A stretch of DNA of 64,000 nt from Crocodylus rhombifer (taxonomy: Eukaryota > Chordata > Crocodylia > Crocodylidae): assembly GCA_038503035.1 (NCBI GenBank), contig JAVSML010025531.1, positions 671,031-735,030 of the forward strand, read 5' to 3'. Shown one piece after another: positions 49,521-62,153 of the stretch. Numbering within the stretch: position 1 is the first letter of the stretch; each line of letters opens with the position of its first letter. Position numbers and translations under genes: made by a program. The notes under the pieces were generated by a model. That model saw nothing but the letters and a program-made list of their open reading frames with translations, was not told where the DNA came from and did no database searches.

Positions 49521-49700
49521 AGAGCGGTGAGGGCCAAGCTTTTAGGCAGACGTGCCATACTTTAGCCCTGCACTCATCCTGAGTGCCTTTGCAACTCCTT
49601 CCCCTGCCCAGTCTGCTCTGCTGCTTTCTGTTCCCTGCCCCGCACTCCCTGTCCGACCTGCTGCTCTACTTTCTGCTTCCTGCTCTATCTGCCCCTGTGT
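49521..49700. mobile_element. Possible hAT end
   Basis: AGAGCGGTGAGGGCCAAGC followed by GACGTGCCATAC resembles the start of reptile hAT repeats; a pyrimidine-rich stretch follows. The right end is not found. Confidence 0.25.
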
Positions 49701-50070
49701 TTCCATGCTCCATCCCATTGAATTTCTTTTGGTCTTTCTGTTGAAATCACCACTGGTTGACTGTCAAAACCATGTGACCTGCATTTCAGGATTTACAGAA
49801 AGTGGTATGAGAAAAGTCAACTGTTTTCTGAGAGCCAGAAAGTAGCTGTCTAATGGCATCCAGGGCTTTTCATATGAATCAGGTTTGAAAGAATAGCCCA
49901 CAAGGGCTTTTATTTATTCTACATTTTATTTACTTGACATAATTGGTGGTACCATTAAAGATAGTGTCATGAAACATTAAAAAAAAAGGCTTGGTTGGTG
50001 AACTTGAGCTCCTTTACTCAAGGATTTTGTATCAACTATGTACAGTTATAGTTGGAGAGAAAAGCTAAGG

Positions 50071-50761
50071 CAGGTGTGTTAAACATATTGCCCATGGGCT
50101 GAATCCAACCTGTGGAGTCGCACTGTTCAGCCCCTGATGCTGCTGCTGTGTCTCAGCACACCAACATGTGGCATGGCATGTGTTGGACTAGCCTTGCAGG
50201 TAGGGCCCAGGACATGCACTGGTGTTGCTTGGACTGGCTGCTCTGGGATTCTGCCACATGAGCAGGTTTATGCAGTGCAGATTTCAGAGTCACTGGAATG
50301 GGTACCACGTGAGGCACAGTCTAGCCAGGGTCATGTAGATCCCAGATCAGCTGGAGCATGCTATGTGCGGTACCCACCCTAGCAGGACTGCACCACACAT
50401 GAAGTCCACTCCAGGGCACGTGCTGCACTCAGTATTCATCTATCCAGTCCAGGACCCGTGCTGCATGCAGCACCTGCAGTTGCCACCTGTAGCACTGGTC
50501 CTGGACCAGCTGCAGTGGGGTCCATGTGTGGCACTTCCCAGAACAGGTTCCCAGACCTGGTATCCATGATACATGCCCTCAGCCAGACCGTACCTTACAT
50601 GGTGTCTGTTTGAACTACTCAGAGATCTACACCACATGCAGCATGGATCACAGGCCACTAGAACATACCCTGGATCTGGTATATAGGGAAAGTGGGAGAG
50701 GAGAGAGCAGGCATAAGGAGAAGGGGAGGGAAGGGGTTCTGTAATCAGTGTGACACCCCTC
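50071..50761. mobile_element. 691-bp hAT (Charlie-like) MITE
   Basis: The left end is CAGGTGTGTTAAACATATTG and the right end on the minus strand is GAGGGGTGTCACACTG, both of the CAGGGGTGTCAAAC type. Flanks are AGCTAAGG (50063-50070) and AGCTAAGT (50762-50769), 7 of 8 identical. The interior repeats GCATG/GGCAC-rich words. A related left end is at 55310. No gene. Confidence 0.75.
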
Positions 50762-50769
50762 AGCTAAGT

Positions 50770-52690
50770 GTTTTTCATTCTTTTAATTTTTTTCTTGTGA
50801 GCAGAATGGGCTTACTATTGCTCTTACAATGTCATCTCATACCACTCTGTTTAAGTTTATGGCCACAAATCATTATAAACCATCCTTTCCAAGGGTTTGT
50901 GGCTCAGCCAGAAAATGTTGCAGTTGGATGAAACTTTATTTAGTCTCCAAACCAAATTTTAACATTTTCAATAGAGTGTTTGAAGCTGCTGGATAAAAGT
51001 GTATTGAAAAACCAACAAAAATGATTTCTTAGCAAGGCCTTTTTAAAATTTACAGCCCCAAAGTGCCCTTGCATTTTAAAAGTGGCATTTTTGAGAGGTG
51101 ATATAACTTTAGACTGTTAAAATTTGTGGGAGAGGGAGTGGGAGTTACAAAGTATTATGCCAAAAGAGTGTACTAAGAGGTCAGTAAACATGCAAAATAT
51201 TAAAATACTGAAAAATCAATTTAAAAACTATCCCTAAATATTTATTTACCTGGTAAAACCTATGTTTGCATACTACACGTGTGTTTATGTATGTTATTTT
51301 ACATCTAACATCAGAGAGTGTTAGGGGTTGGAATTTCTTTAAGGGATGGGGCTCAGTTGTACCTGTGTTCAAGGTTCAGACACCTCCCTAGATGGAGGAA
51401 ATTAATCCCAGAATCATGTAATAGAAGTTTTTACTCAGAACCAGGCTTGCTTGGATGATAAATGGCAACGTGAGTTTCAGGAGAAAATGGAAAGAAGCAG
51501 AGACATTTATTAAGACTGTGGGGTTTGGAACCCATTAGATATTCTAGGTGAGGGTATCTGCCACAATATGCTGAACTTAAGATATGGTATTTTAAGGTGG
51601 AAAAAAAAATTAAGCTTGACCAAAAGGGATTGAAATCTCCGTGATGTTTGATTTTTTTTTTGTCTGCTGCACTGACTGATGAGTTGGCACTCTGACTTTC
51701 ACATTTTCAAAATTAGCCCTAACACATCTGTGTTTTTACATATAATATAAGATGGACTCAGTGTTGCTTGACAATATGAATAACGCCCTTATTTATGTTT
51801 TCTAAATGAAAATATGTATCAAACTAGTACATTTTTTCATGTATTGAATATGGGCTCTGATTCCTCAAGAGGACTCTTGAACCACTGTGGAACATCTTTC
51901 ATGTGTAGATCTAGTTGCAGCACTATGCCTTCTCATGTCTTTCTCTGGGAATGTTTCTCCCTCTTTTTATATGGTCTTTTGCAGAGCAATATTAAGGAGA
52001 ATATATTTAAATTAGGTAGTTTGTATCGAAACTAGCAGAAGAAATAAAATATTTAAGACTGAAGTTCCTTGTTCAAGAGTAAAGCTTTAGTTTGGTAGGG
52101 ATAATCCACATATCTTTATTCACCTTTGACTTGAGATTCCTCTTCAACCTTAGGGAGGACCTAACAAAAAATAATTTCTCTTACACTTTTTGTTTTTAAG
52201 CTATTTTTGCCATTTCTGTTCAATTTAATTAGCTGATGGTCAAGAATGGATCTGCACACAACTGGATGCTTGGGGCAGCTGTGAAACAAGAGGACAGTGG
52301 CAACTTCCCGCAGTCACCGTTCCCCCCGCCCCCATCCACTAAATTGGCACCTGGAATGAATGCCGCAGGTGTCTTGCCCTAGTTACTTCTCTGGATCTGT
52401 GTGTGCTTCTGTTTAATCCAAAGGACAATTAGTTGTTAAGTTCAGTAAGAGCAGAATCAAATCATTATGTGATTTGCATTTTCCTACATAATGGCAGGAA
52501 TGATTAAGGTCTACCATTTTCCATAAACCAACAGCACATAAGGGAATTGTATAACTAGTATCACACCTGGCCATCATTGGCTTCACTAGATGAACAACTA
52601 GATACCATTAACAGCTGAGTTTACTGGGGTCAGCCTTTGTTCAGGTGTTCACTACCCCCTCTCCCACCTCCCCTGCCTCCCCCCGCCCAT
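50770..52690. other. AT-rich unique sequence
   Basis: No gene or definable repeat. A pyrimidine-rich patch lies at 52650-52690. Confidence 0.6.
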
Positions 52691-52800
52691 ACACACAGGC
52701 CAGGTACAGACATTACACATAAACCAGTATAAGTGACCAAAAACAAGTTGACACCCATAACAGAACAGAAGTTTGTTTTTCACTATATGGCCTATGCAAA
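52691..52800. mobile_element. Fragment of TAAACCAG-type MITE
   Basis: CCAGGTACAGACATTACAC and the following 80 bp match the left part of the element at 5216. Only this end is present. Confidence 0.45.
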
Positions 52801-55309
52801 CTGGTAAGGAGCAAAGGGAGTCAGTCTAGAAATGGGAAGAGATAATAAGTCCAAAACCTGTAAGCATTTGTGGAGAAAGAGGAAAACTGGTGGAAAGCTC
52901 TTGTTGAACAAAGAAGGGAGAGGCATTCTCATGGGCGTCAAGTCACTGCCATGTATCAGTAAGTTGCACAGTTGATCAGGAAACAGCTTGTATAGTTTTA
53001 TTCATTCTGAGTGGCCTTTCTTTGAGCACAAATGCTGATGTACTTGGTATTTCAGTCTCCTCTTGGTGGACTAGGTTCTCTGTACTCATAGGTACCCTTA
53101 GGCTGACAGTTTGTCAGTGTGGCCTGACCTGGCTTAACCTTGGCATATGCTATACAAAAATCACTGTGTAAAGCATCCATTCATAAAGGGATACCTTACT
53201 GATGGAATCTGAACCTGAACTCTGCCTGGCCATATTTTGTGTCCCACCACGCTTTTTATTTTACATGTAGCTTTCAGCCTGAGATTACTTCTTCAGAGCT
53301 CTCTTAGCACAGCTGATGCCTGGACAAGGACATGGGGATTTATTATACTTCTGCCATTTTTGGAAATGCATGTGTTAATATAGTTAAATTCTCCATCCGT
53401 TTGAATACTTTCTGTGAACTTAAATAGCAGGCTAAGTAAGAAACAAAATGCTGATTTTCTACGTGTGGTAGCAACAGAATCTGCATAGCAACACTCAACA
53501 GCTGTGTGTGCTGTAGGTCTTCTTAACCCATTTTAAGTATAATTTAGCTGTCTGAAAAGTGTAATAAAGAAATCATGACACTCCCCATTTAAATTCTGTC
53601 TTTATCCAGATGAGTTCTACTATTCTGTCCAATTATGCAATGAAGTAGAATAGCCAGAAATCACACTCAGAGAGTCTTCTCTTAGATGAAGATTTAAATT
53701 CAGTCTCTTTGTAAAATTGGTAAAAGTCTACTGATGATAGAGGAGCTGCACTTACTTGCATCACAACTAAACCTTGTCTTCAGAACATGGAGAGCACAAG
53801 CACTTGTTTTAGACACAGTGCTGACCATAAACCTGTGAAAACTGTAGTTGTTTCAGTTTGCAGGGGGTAGTACAAACCTTATTTTGGCCTTTAGATTAGC
53901 TGCTGAGGTTTTTCTTCTGGGTTTCAGGTTGAAACCAGAAAGTTGTCTTCTCCCCAAAAGCATAAATCAGCCCACGTGTGCTTGTAACTCCAGATTTAAA
54001 AACCTGGTTTGAGTTTAGAGTTTGGAATGAAACCCTCAAACAGTCAAGATGTGTTTTGGTTTCAGGTTTCGTAAGAGCTTATATATGAAATTTCCACATT
54101 GCTCAAATTGACACCTCACATAAACAGATACAATAGATCACAGTCATTGTCTTTTAATGGATAAGGGGTCAAATTCATCCCTGATTTAAATCCTTTTAAG
54201 TCAATGGAATTATACTAACAATGAAATTGGCCTCTTTCCCCTGAGATCTTCTCTTTTGCAATAAGTATGCTGTTTTTATGCCATTTCTAGATCCAAGAAA
54301 CATGGTTTAATCTTTGAAATTGTCTTCTTTAAAGATATATTGTAAAAAATATGGAAATCTTGTGGTACTCTGAAAAGGCCCTGGCAATGTGTTGCGACTA
54401 AGGAGAAGTCTAACCTCACATTTAAGATTTCAGCATTACCACTCTGTCAATGTATTTTAACTCGCTTTTAATGCAGTGCAACTTTTAAAGCAGTCAAAAT
54501 CCCTGACACTGCAGCTCATTGTAAACAACTTGCTGCTTTTACATGATAATGTAGGTCAGTTATTTGGGGTTTTGGTTTACAATTCAAGCTAAGCATCCCT
54601 GATAAGAATTTAATTTTTCATGGGGCAGGCATTAATGCTATTTATGAACTGATTACTACGAAACTTTTTGAAATGTAATAGTATATAGGGCAGAGTTATA
54701 CACAATGAAAGCAAAAGGACTTAATATAACTATCATGAGTTTTCCCTGTGATGAGATAACATCCACAATTTTGCAGGATTAGGGCTATGCCCTAATAGAC
54801 ATTTGAGTTTCAGTAAATGTTGGATAACTGGTTGTCTCAAATTGCTTTCAAATGTCTTTTTGTTTGCTTTAACAAGGTACTGCCAGATAACCCTCTTACT
54901 AGAGAAATGTTATGGGAGAGCGCTTGCAACAAGATGAATCGTGGGATTGTGACCGTATAAATCCAAGTAACAATGCTTGAGCATGTGCCCAGTGCTTGTA
55001 TGAGTATTGGGAGGGGAACCAACTCCTTAACATCAAGAACTGGAAACTCTATGGAGACTAGCTCAGTTTTGCTGGAGGGATCAGCCAATCAGCCTCACCC
55101 TTAGGCACTGGGTCATGGTCAAAGATGATCAGATAACTATAGGTAAGGATGAGCTCCTTGTTCGGCTCAGACTACTGACCTGAACTTCATTGAAGTTCAG
55201 GGATGCTAAGATCTGAGGCATTTTTCCAGCTCATCACTAACAGTAAAAACACAAATTGATTATTTAATATCAATTACATTAAGTGTATGTGCTTATCTAT
55301 TGCCTAAGC
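52801..55309. other. Unique sequence, no gene seen
   Basis: AT-rich with no coding signal, apart from the small palindromic repeat at 54168-54238. Confidence 0.55.
54168..54238. repeat. Short palindromic repeat
   Basis: GGTCAAATTCATCCCTG at the left pairs imperfectly with CAATGAAATTGGCC at the right around GTCAATGGAAT. A similar half is at 16487-16505. Confidence 0.45.
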
Positions 55310-55495
55310 CAGATGTGTCAGAGATAGTCTGTGGGCTAGATCCAGCCTGTGGAGCCCTAAGACCTGGCCCATGGATATTGGACCAACCCTGCATGCCACA
55401 TGTGGCACATGCTGGCCCCAGCCTGTGCACTGTATGCAGCACTGGTTCCAGATGGGCCCTGCATGCTGGCTCTGGGGCTGGATTGGTAGATGTAT
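55310..55495. mobile_element. hAT (Charlie-like) left end
   Basis: CAGATGTGTCAGAGATAG followed by TGTGGGCTAGATCCAGCCTG parallels the left end at 50071. The right end was not found, so it may be truncated. Confidence 0.5.
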
Positions 55496-56255
55496 GCAAA
55501 AATAATGGCTGATACAGAGAAGATAAATTACTAACTCTTATGTATTCAATCCTAATATACAAAGAAAAAGGACCTGAATAATAAAAATGAAAAGAAATGC
55601 TGAGATAAATGGAGACGAGGTAACACTTATATTTATATCTAGATTAAATATCATAAGGTTTCTAATAATTCTCCTGTATAAACAAATTATGGCTAAGGGT
55701 CAGGTAGGAATATTTCTTTCTCTTCCTGATACTGTGCAGTGTTTTAGAGTATGTGTGTGTGGGTGGGGGCATCTTATGCCTTCCTATAAATCATCTGGTA
55801 TTGTCATATATCAAATAAGTACCCTAGTCTGAATGGAATTGTGGTGTTTTTTTCTGTTCTAATATCTGTTTTGGCACTGCAGCATTGAGTGATTAAAAGA
55901 AAATGCATGGCTGAAGTATTTGAACCAAGACTTCTCTCTTGAACAGTGGGATGATTGAGAGATGTAGTTATCTGTGCTAGTCTGAAGTCAAGAATCAATG
56001 AGTGTGTTTTTACATGTGGCTTTACTGGCTTATTCCCAAGGTTGTATTTTTCTAGCACCATAACATTGAAAGACAAAAAAAAATATTAATCTTGGAATAT
56101 TCCATTCTTTGGTTTTGGTTTAGGCCTATATCTAAGTATGAATTTGTTTTAGTCAGTCCAAGAAGTATTGAATTCTGATCTATGAACAACATTTGAAAGA
56201 AAATAAATTCACCTAATTTGTATGTATATAAAACTCACGCACTAGAGCTTTTAAA
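55496..56255. other. Unique sequence, no gene seen
   Basis: AT-rich; a GTGTGTG-rich patch near 55750. Confidence 0.6.
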
Positions 56256-56596
56256 ATCATAGACCATAGAAAATTAGGGTTGGAAGGGTCTTCAGGAGGT
56301 CATCTAGTCCAACCCCCTGCTCAAAATAGGACCATCCCAATTATAACATCTCAGCCAAGGCTTTGTTCAGCCTAATCTTAAAAATCTCCAAGGATGAAGA
56401 TTCCACAACTTCTTTATGTACCCTGTTCCAGTCCTTTTCTCTCCTCCTAGTGAGAAAGGTTTTCCTAATATCTAACCTAAAGTTTCCTTGCTTCAACTTG
56501 AAACTGTTGCTCCTTGTAATGTCATCTGTCACCACTGAAAACAGTTTAGCTTCATTCTCTGATTTAAGAGAATCAATATATATTTTTAATTTCAGT
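56256..56596 (-). mobile_element. CR1 LINE 3' end
   Basis: The plus strand reads AATCATAGACCATAGAAAAT and CTAGTCCAACCCCCTGC. On the minus strand the peptide has FLTRRREKDWNRVHKEVV and SSLEIFKIRLNKAL, matching the CR1 C-terminus at 44901-45258. It ends where the next MITE begins. Confidence 0.88.
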
Positions 56597-57207
56597 GGAT
56601 GCATCTACATGAGACACTTTACTGTGCATTTGGCTAATCTAATGCACAGTAAAGCATCATCATCTGCACATGCACAGCAATTACTGCACAGTGTATTAGT
56701 CTAATGCACCATTTTCTAGTACCTGCAAATTGTTTCCGGTCAGCCTAGGCAGCAGGAGGTCACAGAGGGACAGGAAGAGCTGTCTCAGCTTGGCGTGATG
56801 CTACCTGCCAGCCACATGGAGATCAGGACCCATTCCCATCTCCATGTGGCTGGCAGGCGGCTACCTACCCAGCTAAGACAGTTCTCCCCCTCCCACCTCG
56901 AGGTTAGTCCATCTTCCCCCAGCTGGTATGGAGCTGCCTGCAGAGATGGGACAGCTTCTCCCACCCTCTGGACTTCAGGGCTAAGCCCCTGTGTCCTCTG
57001 CCAGCCCTGGGCTGGCACCCAGGGGAGTTTGGAGCTCCCCCTGGCTACTGCAGGGGGGCAGAACAAAGCAAGAGCAGCAAGACTGGGCTGCTCCTGTTGG
57101 GCACAGTTTGCTCCCAGCAGGGGTGCACATGTAGATATATGCTGGGGAGCGTTTTAATGAGACTGAATATCTGTGCAGGCACATTAATTACATGTATAGA
57201 CACACTC
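56597..57207. mobile_element. 611-bp Harbinger-like MITE
   Basis: It starts GGATGCATCTACATGAGAC, and its right end on the minus strand is GAGTGTGTCTATACATG. AGT flanks both sides (56594-56596 and 57208-57210). Inverted TTTACTGTGCA/TGCACAGTAAA words lie near the left end. The interior is GC-rich and contains a short inverted pair, GCCAGCCACATGGAGAT at 56807 against ATCTCCATGTGGCTGGC at 56838. Frames across it are compositional. Confidence 0.65.
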
Positions 57208-57419
57208 AGTTATAACATTATTGGAACTGCATGGTTAAGGAAAAGGTGTGTTAAAAATCTTCCATTTCTGTGCTCATGCTTTAGGGCTAGATTGGAATAT
57301 TGTAATACACTTTGGGCACATCTACACATGCAATCAGTCGCAATTAAAGTCACTGATTTTTGCAAAGTGTTTATGTATGCAAGGACTCGGTGCTAAAGTT
57401 AGTGGAATAGCTTCAGCAG

Positions 57420-58315
57420 TGGATGGCAATGACCTGGAACCCTCATCCCCATTGCAGCTGGTGTGCTCTCCCCTGTGTCCATATGTTGATCCTGAAGAGG
57501 CAAAAGACAGAAGCCTTATGTGAGAGTTTGCAACATTTCAGAGATAAGATGTTATCCACCATGGGCAGTGTGCTGCCTGGCCTCAGATCAGGGCTCAACT
57601 GTGCACAGATGCCCAGAAACCCTGGTAAGCTAGGCAGGCCCAGGCCCAGGCCCAGGCCCAGGCCCAGGCCCAGGCCCAGGCAGATGCTGCCTGCTCCCCC
57701 ACATCCCTTCTTGTGCCCCTGGAGCTGATGGCCCCCTTCTTAGGGTGGGTCAGGCCAGGCTACTGGCAGCACTTGCTGCCACACCTCCAGACCTTGCTCC
57801 CCCCATCTCTCCATGTAGGCCAACTGCTCTGCTGCACTGCCACCCAACCTATGGCACCTGGGATTGGGGTGCATGGGACTTCCAGACAACTGGGGCGACA
57901 GGCTGGCCACCCCCCACACCTTTCCCAGATGGGGTCTGTTTGGAGAGGTGCCTTGGGGCCAGTCCCCCAACACTGCCCCTGTGCCCCTGCTTCCTGTGCC
58001 CTGGACAGTGTGCAATAAGCTGTTTGTGCAGGTGGAGGGGTGACTGAGCCACTATGCTCTGAGTTAATGATCCTTCCAGTGCCCCAGGCACACCTGTGTT
58101 CCTGGTTCAGGACTCTGAGCTATGATGGTGTGGGAGGCATGCCTGGACTGCCCCACAACCTCTGCCACTGCCTGGCGAGCTACCTGTAGCAGTGCTACAT
58201 ATCCTTGCCCCCCCCCCCACTGCCAAGGAGGACATTACCACCAGCATCGTGCCTTTCTTGGCATGTGAGAGGCCCGTGCCCACCCAGGTGTGGTGACATG
58301 GGCTTTCGAATAAAA
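57420..58315 (+). pseudogene. Unidentified coding-like segment, Harbinger copy 3
   Basis: This is the counterpart of 31530-30600 in copy 2. Peptides in order: SLQHFRDKMLST with LRSGLNCAQMPRN (57525-57620), GWVRPGYWQHLLPHL (57742-57790), MGLPDNW (about 57868), and KLFVQVEG then MPGLPHNLCHCLAS (58020-58185). A donor-like GGTAAGC follows the first block at 57623 and an acceptor-like TTCTTAG ends at 57740, so a predicted intron of about 117 bp contains the hexanucleotide array. A standard AATAAA is at 58309-58314. Frameshifts separate the blocks. The protein is not recognised. Confidence 0.5.
57635..57683. repeat. (CAGGCC)n hexanucleotide array
   Basis: About eight perfect CAGGCC units. It lies inside Harbinger copy 3, in the predicted intron of the unidentified segment. 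Copy 2 has no array at the matching place. Confidence 0.95.
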
Positions 58316-58679
58316 TTTTGAATGGTATACTGCCTCTTTACATGATGCCAGGGTGGGGGGAGGAGGCAGGGCACCCAGGGCCAGGAGCAGGCAGCAGAGC
58401 TAGGGGCAGGGACTGGGACCTTGGACAGAGGCAGGTGTTGGGACTGGGAGGGCCCTCCACCAGTGCGGGACTTACCATATGTCCAGGGCTAGTGAGGCTG
58501 GTGGCTTGGCATGGGCCTCCCTGGCAGCAATGGCATCTGGCTGCACCTGGTGTCCATAGCCCATGGTGTAGCGGCAGGGTGGCGCACTGAAGGCCTAAGG
58601 GACCCTCCTCTGGTGACATGTAACTGGATAGGGCAAAGGCTGAACCAGCCTGCCCCTGCTGGTGTTACTCATATGGTGT

Positions 58680-58990
58680 GACCTGGGTCCAGGGTCACCA
58701 AAATACAGTTCAGCTCCCGCATAAAGGCCATGATCTTACAGGAAAGACTAGAACGATGATTGTAGTTGGTCACAGCCATCTACTGTGCCTGCAAGGCCTT
58801 GATCTTAATACACCACTGCTACACTGACCAGGAGTGCCCTCACTTATGGATGCCATCTGGGAGGGCCTTATAAATGTGGGTGTTTGAGCGCCCATCTCAC
58901 ACATACTGCCTCTGCATGTTGGCATGGCCCCAAAACACCACAAGGTTGCCAACCTCATCCCAGGAGCAGTTCAGGGCCTGAGCAGTCGGT
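58680..58990 (-). pseudogene. Myb/SANT-like Harbinger protein remnant, copy 3
   Basis: The minus strand reads CSWDEVGNLVVFWGHANMQ (from about 58980), then THIYKALPDGIHK, WCIKIKALQAQ, MAVTNYNHRSS and MAFMRELNCILV (to about 58695), separated by three in-frame stops. It lines up motif by motif with the plus-strand gene of copy 2 at 29808-30084. Trihelix spacing is kept. The gene is dead. Confidence 0.65.
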
Positions 58991-59564
58991 ATGGTTGTGT
59001 GCACATGGGCAGGGCCAAGGATCAATGGAGAAAGTGATATTCTCATTCTGTGCCTGCTCTCTGGGCTCCCCCATGGCTGTCCCTGTGTGGCCAGGCAGAC
59101 AGTGCTCAGATGCACTCAGCAGATGGGCACAGCAAGGGACTGGGAGCCGTGTGGGAGAGGCACTTTACTGCAGCACCTCCAAAGACAGGGGACACTGCTG
59201 GGGGTGAGCAGCAGCAGGGAGCAGGTGCTGGCCCTACTGCCAGAGGCAGCCAGCCAGCAGCCCTGGGGGTATCTCTGGGTTGGGCAAGGGGAGCAGCAGG
59301 ATGCAGCTCTTTGCAGCACTCACCTGTGGGCAAGTAGCAGTTCTGCAGAGAGAACAGGAGAGGCCGAGGCAGCCTGTGGCCGGTCCAGGGGTGTACAAGG
59401 TTTGCTGGGCTCCTATAAACACAACAGGCTCCCTGGTGTGTGTGCCTCAAGGCACAAAATGGATGCAGGCTTTTATACGCTGCAGCTAAGGGCTTCCAGA
59501 GAGCAGCCCAGACCTGGAGCAGGAGAGGTGGCCAGCCAGGAGCCCTGGGGCTGAGCTGAGGCCG

Positions 59565-59576
59565 ATCCCCTAGTGG
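59565..59576 (-). promoter_or_regulatory. Degraded CTCF-like motif in Harbinger copy 3
   Basis: The minus strand reads CCACTAGGGGAT at the place where copies 1 and 2 have CCACTAGGGGGC. The two changes fall in the core. Confidence 0.3.
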
Positions 59577-59744
59577 CTAGGCAGACCCGGCTCTAAAGCT
59601 AGTGCGAGGTTGTGTCTACACATATATTACTGCGCATTAACTAATCACAACTAAATTTGATACCTGCATGTGTAGACACATGACTGTACTGCACAGTAAA
59701 CAAGGCTAATGTGCATTAACACATCTCGTGTAGATGTGCCCTTT

Positions 59745-61839
59745 GAGAAGGGTCATTGAATACCTATACTTCCTCAGAAGCAGATAAGGAAGGAAATGGC
59801 TCCCCTCTTGCTCCAGGAGAGAGAATATAAAACATTTGCTGGTCTGTTCATTGATATAAACAAGTAGTATATTGTTTCCTGTTCTGTACCAGGTCAACTC
59901 AATGGGTTGGTGTGTGAGGAGTAAAGGGAGTAAGGGTGTCTTGCATCAGTTATGTGGTCCTCAGTACAGTGGCATAAGGGCAGTTCACAGTTCTGTCCTG
60001 AATTACAATGTCTGCTGTTTCCCTCAGGCATCCTTTATTGCACAGTTTTTATAGAGGATGTCCTCTCTACTATTGTGCATTTGGTTAGTGAAAATATGAC
60101 AAAACCTTAGAAAAGGGTTGCAGTTTGGGAATGAAAAGTTGGTATCTTACCAGGACATATATCTAGAGAGCTAAAATGTTGACTGGTAAATGAATTACTT
60201 CATGAGAAAATGTTCTGAACACATTGAATTATACCTAGAGATAAGTGCAAGAATCTTAAGCCATCAAAAAAGAAATTACTTTGTGAGATCTGGATACCTC
60301 TCAACAATGGAAGACCATCCAATCACAGGTCACAGAAACATGACCCAGGTGATTTTGGGAGTAAAGGAATTGTCTGTAATCTTTGAAAAGTTGCAGTAGT
60401 TTTAGATGATTTAGTGAAAACTGTTAGTTCTTCATATTTAAATATAACAGTAGAACCATAATCAACGGAACTCTTCTTCCTGGACTTGGTCAAAAGAGCG
60501 AAAGTCCTTGCAAACTTAATTTGCAGAGGACATGCCTTCACTTCCCCCTACTTCCCACTTCTCTGGGCTTCAGTCTACACCAGGCTAGAGATGGCCAAAC
60601 TGAATTCTATGAGCAAACTGTTTGTGTAATGATGGAAAACCAGGTCTTAGCACATATAAAATTTCATCAATCCCACAATTCCTTTTAGCAAAAACAGTGA
60701 ATCTTTTTTAACCTGTAGGAGCAAATCAGGATATGTAGTAAGAACAGCAAACCTAGTTCAAGAGAAACAGTTAATCTCAGGTTCCTCTCTAGCTCTTTTG
60801 CCTACTTTGGGTATGGACAGCAAATAGGAAGCTTCGTTGGGGTCCATATTCCTGAGACTAGGGGTATGGTTAGTCCTAAATTCAGTCAGTATTTCTCCAT
60901 GCCTCTTAAATTTTTTTTAGGATCCTTTCCATACATAACTTATTTGCTAATTAGAGGGTTACAGCTCCCTTCCTTCCAGTTAGTAAGGATTCCTCTGCTT
61001 TTCTTCTCTTATTAAAAAAGAGGTGGCACATGCTGACACACGATTTTTGGATAATAATGAAACAGAACTAGTTTAGAACAGGTTACATTATGAATAAAGA
61101 GTAGAGTTTGTTGTAAAATATTAACTTTCACAGACTAAAATATTTTCCTTGAAGAATCTCATCTTCATCTCATCCCATTTTAACTACTCCAAATGCATGG
61201 GCAATTAAAAAAAAAAAAAGCAGACCTGCAAAAGGATGGGGGTGGAGAGAGTGTTCATGCCCAATTTTCAAATTTTCAACCAAAAATTAAAACATAATTT
61301 TGGTTGAAAAGCAATTTGTCATGAAAATAAAATTCTTTTAATGAAAAAAGAAAAGCAAAAACCCACTGATCAGCTCTACTCAAGACCTGGAAGTGCAGAG
61401 ATCAGTTTGGTGTTATGAACATGCAGACATTTTGGGGCTGCGGTCTCTAGGTCCAAGAGCGATATCTCATGCAAAGCAGGCATGGGCAGTGTCCGTGTCT
61501 CCCTGACTCTTTACCTATGGCATAACATAGGATTGTTTCTTTTTTATCATAGTGATCTGTGGCTGTGCTGTTTGAGAAGTAGTGGAGTGGGCAATCTTTT
61601 AGATCCTTAAGATAAGTAGTTGTTTGAGAATACAGAGGCCCCAACTTGATGGTCCAGGAGGCCACTTTGAGTAGTACATTTCTTCAGGGTTTTAAAATCT
61701 ATGCATCTTGTCCCACCCACAAGATTACCAACCATTCCCCAGGGAGAAAAGAATGAAGTACAGCTGTGCAAGACTAAATTCAGGCTGGCTTGTGCATTAC
61801 TTTTTTCTGCTGCACAGTGATGGTTTAACTTTTTTTATA
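59745..61839. other. Unique sequence, no gene seen
   Basis: AT-rich, with an A-run at 61207-61219. No gene or definable repeat. Confidence 0.6.
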
Positions 61840-62153
61840 CAGTATAACTTCATAAATCTGGGTATCAAAAATCTGGAATGCTCAAAAATCCAGCACATTG
61901 GGGAGTAGTTGTGGCTGGTCCTGGAGCAGCGGAGTGGGAAGCAGTGGCTGGTCCTGGAGCAGCAGAGGGGAAAGCTTGCACATGGCAGCTGCCACTGCCA
62001 TTCACCACTCCATGTATAGCCATTGCTCTGGGACCGGCCACTGCTCCCCACCCCGCTCCACGACTAGCTGCTGTTCCAGTTTCAAAGATCCAGAATCTTA
62101 ACATTTCCAACAGGTGCTCGGTCCCAAGTATGCTAAATTTATGGGGTATTAAA
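61840..62153. mobile_element. pogo/Tigger-like MITE
   Basis: It begins CAGTATAACTTCATAAATCT then GGTATCAAAAATCTGG and AAAAATCCAG, the pattern of Tigger/pogo termini. The right end on the minus strand has CCCATAAATTTAG, TTGGGACCGAGCACC and GTTAAGATTCTGGATC, as expected. TA lies at both ends (61838-61839, 62154-62155), the mariner-type target. The interior has two direct GGCTGGTCCTGGAGCAGC units (near 61913 and 61948) and an inverted counterpart near 62030. Non-coding. Confidence 0.7.

Larger units (their letters stand above)
57314..59741 (+). mobile_element. Harbinger-type DNA transposon, copy 3
   Basis: Terminal inverted repeats are perfect for 14 bp, GGGCACATCTACAC, and TTT flanks both sides (57311-57313, 59742-59744). 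The right 190 bp match copies 1 and 2 (copy 2 inverted). It lacks the whole transposase: just inside the left end it continues with the unidentified segment, then the Myb-like gene on the minus strand. Length 2428 bp. It shares no other gene. Confidence 0.85.
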
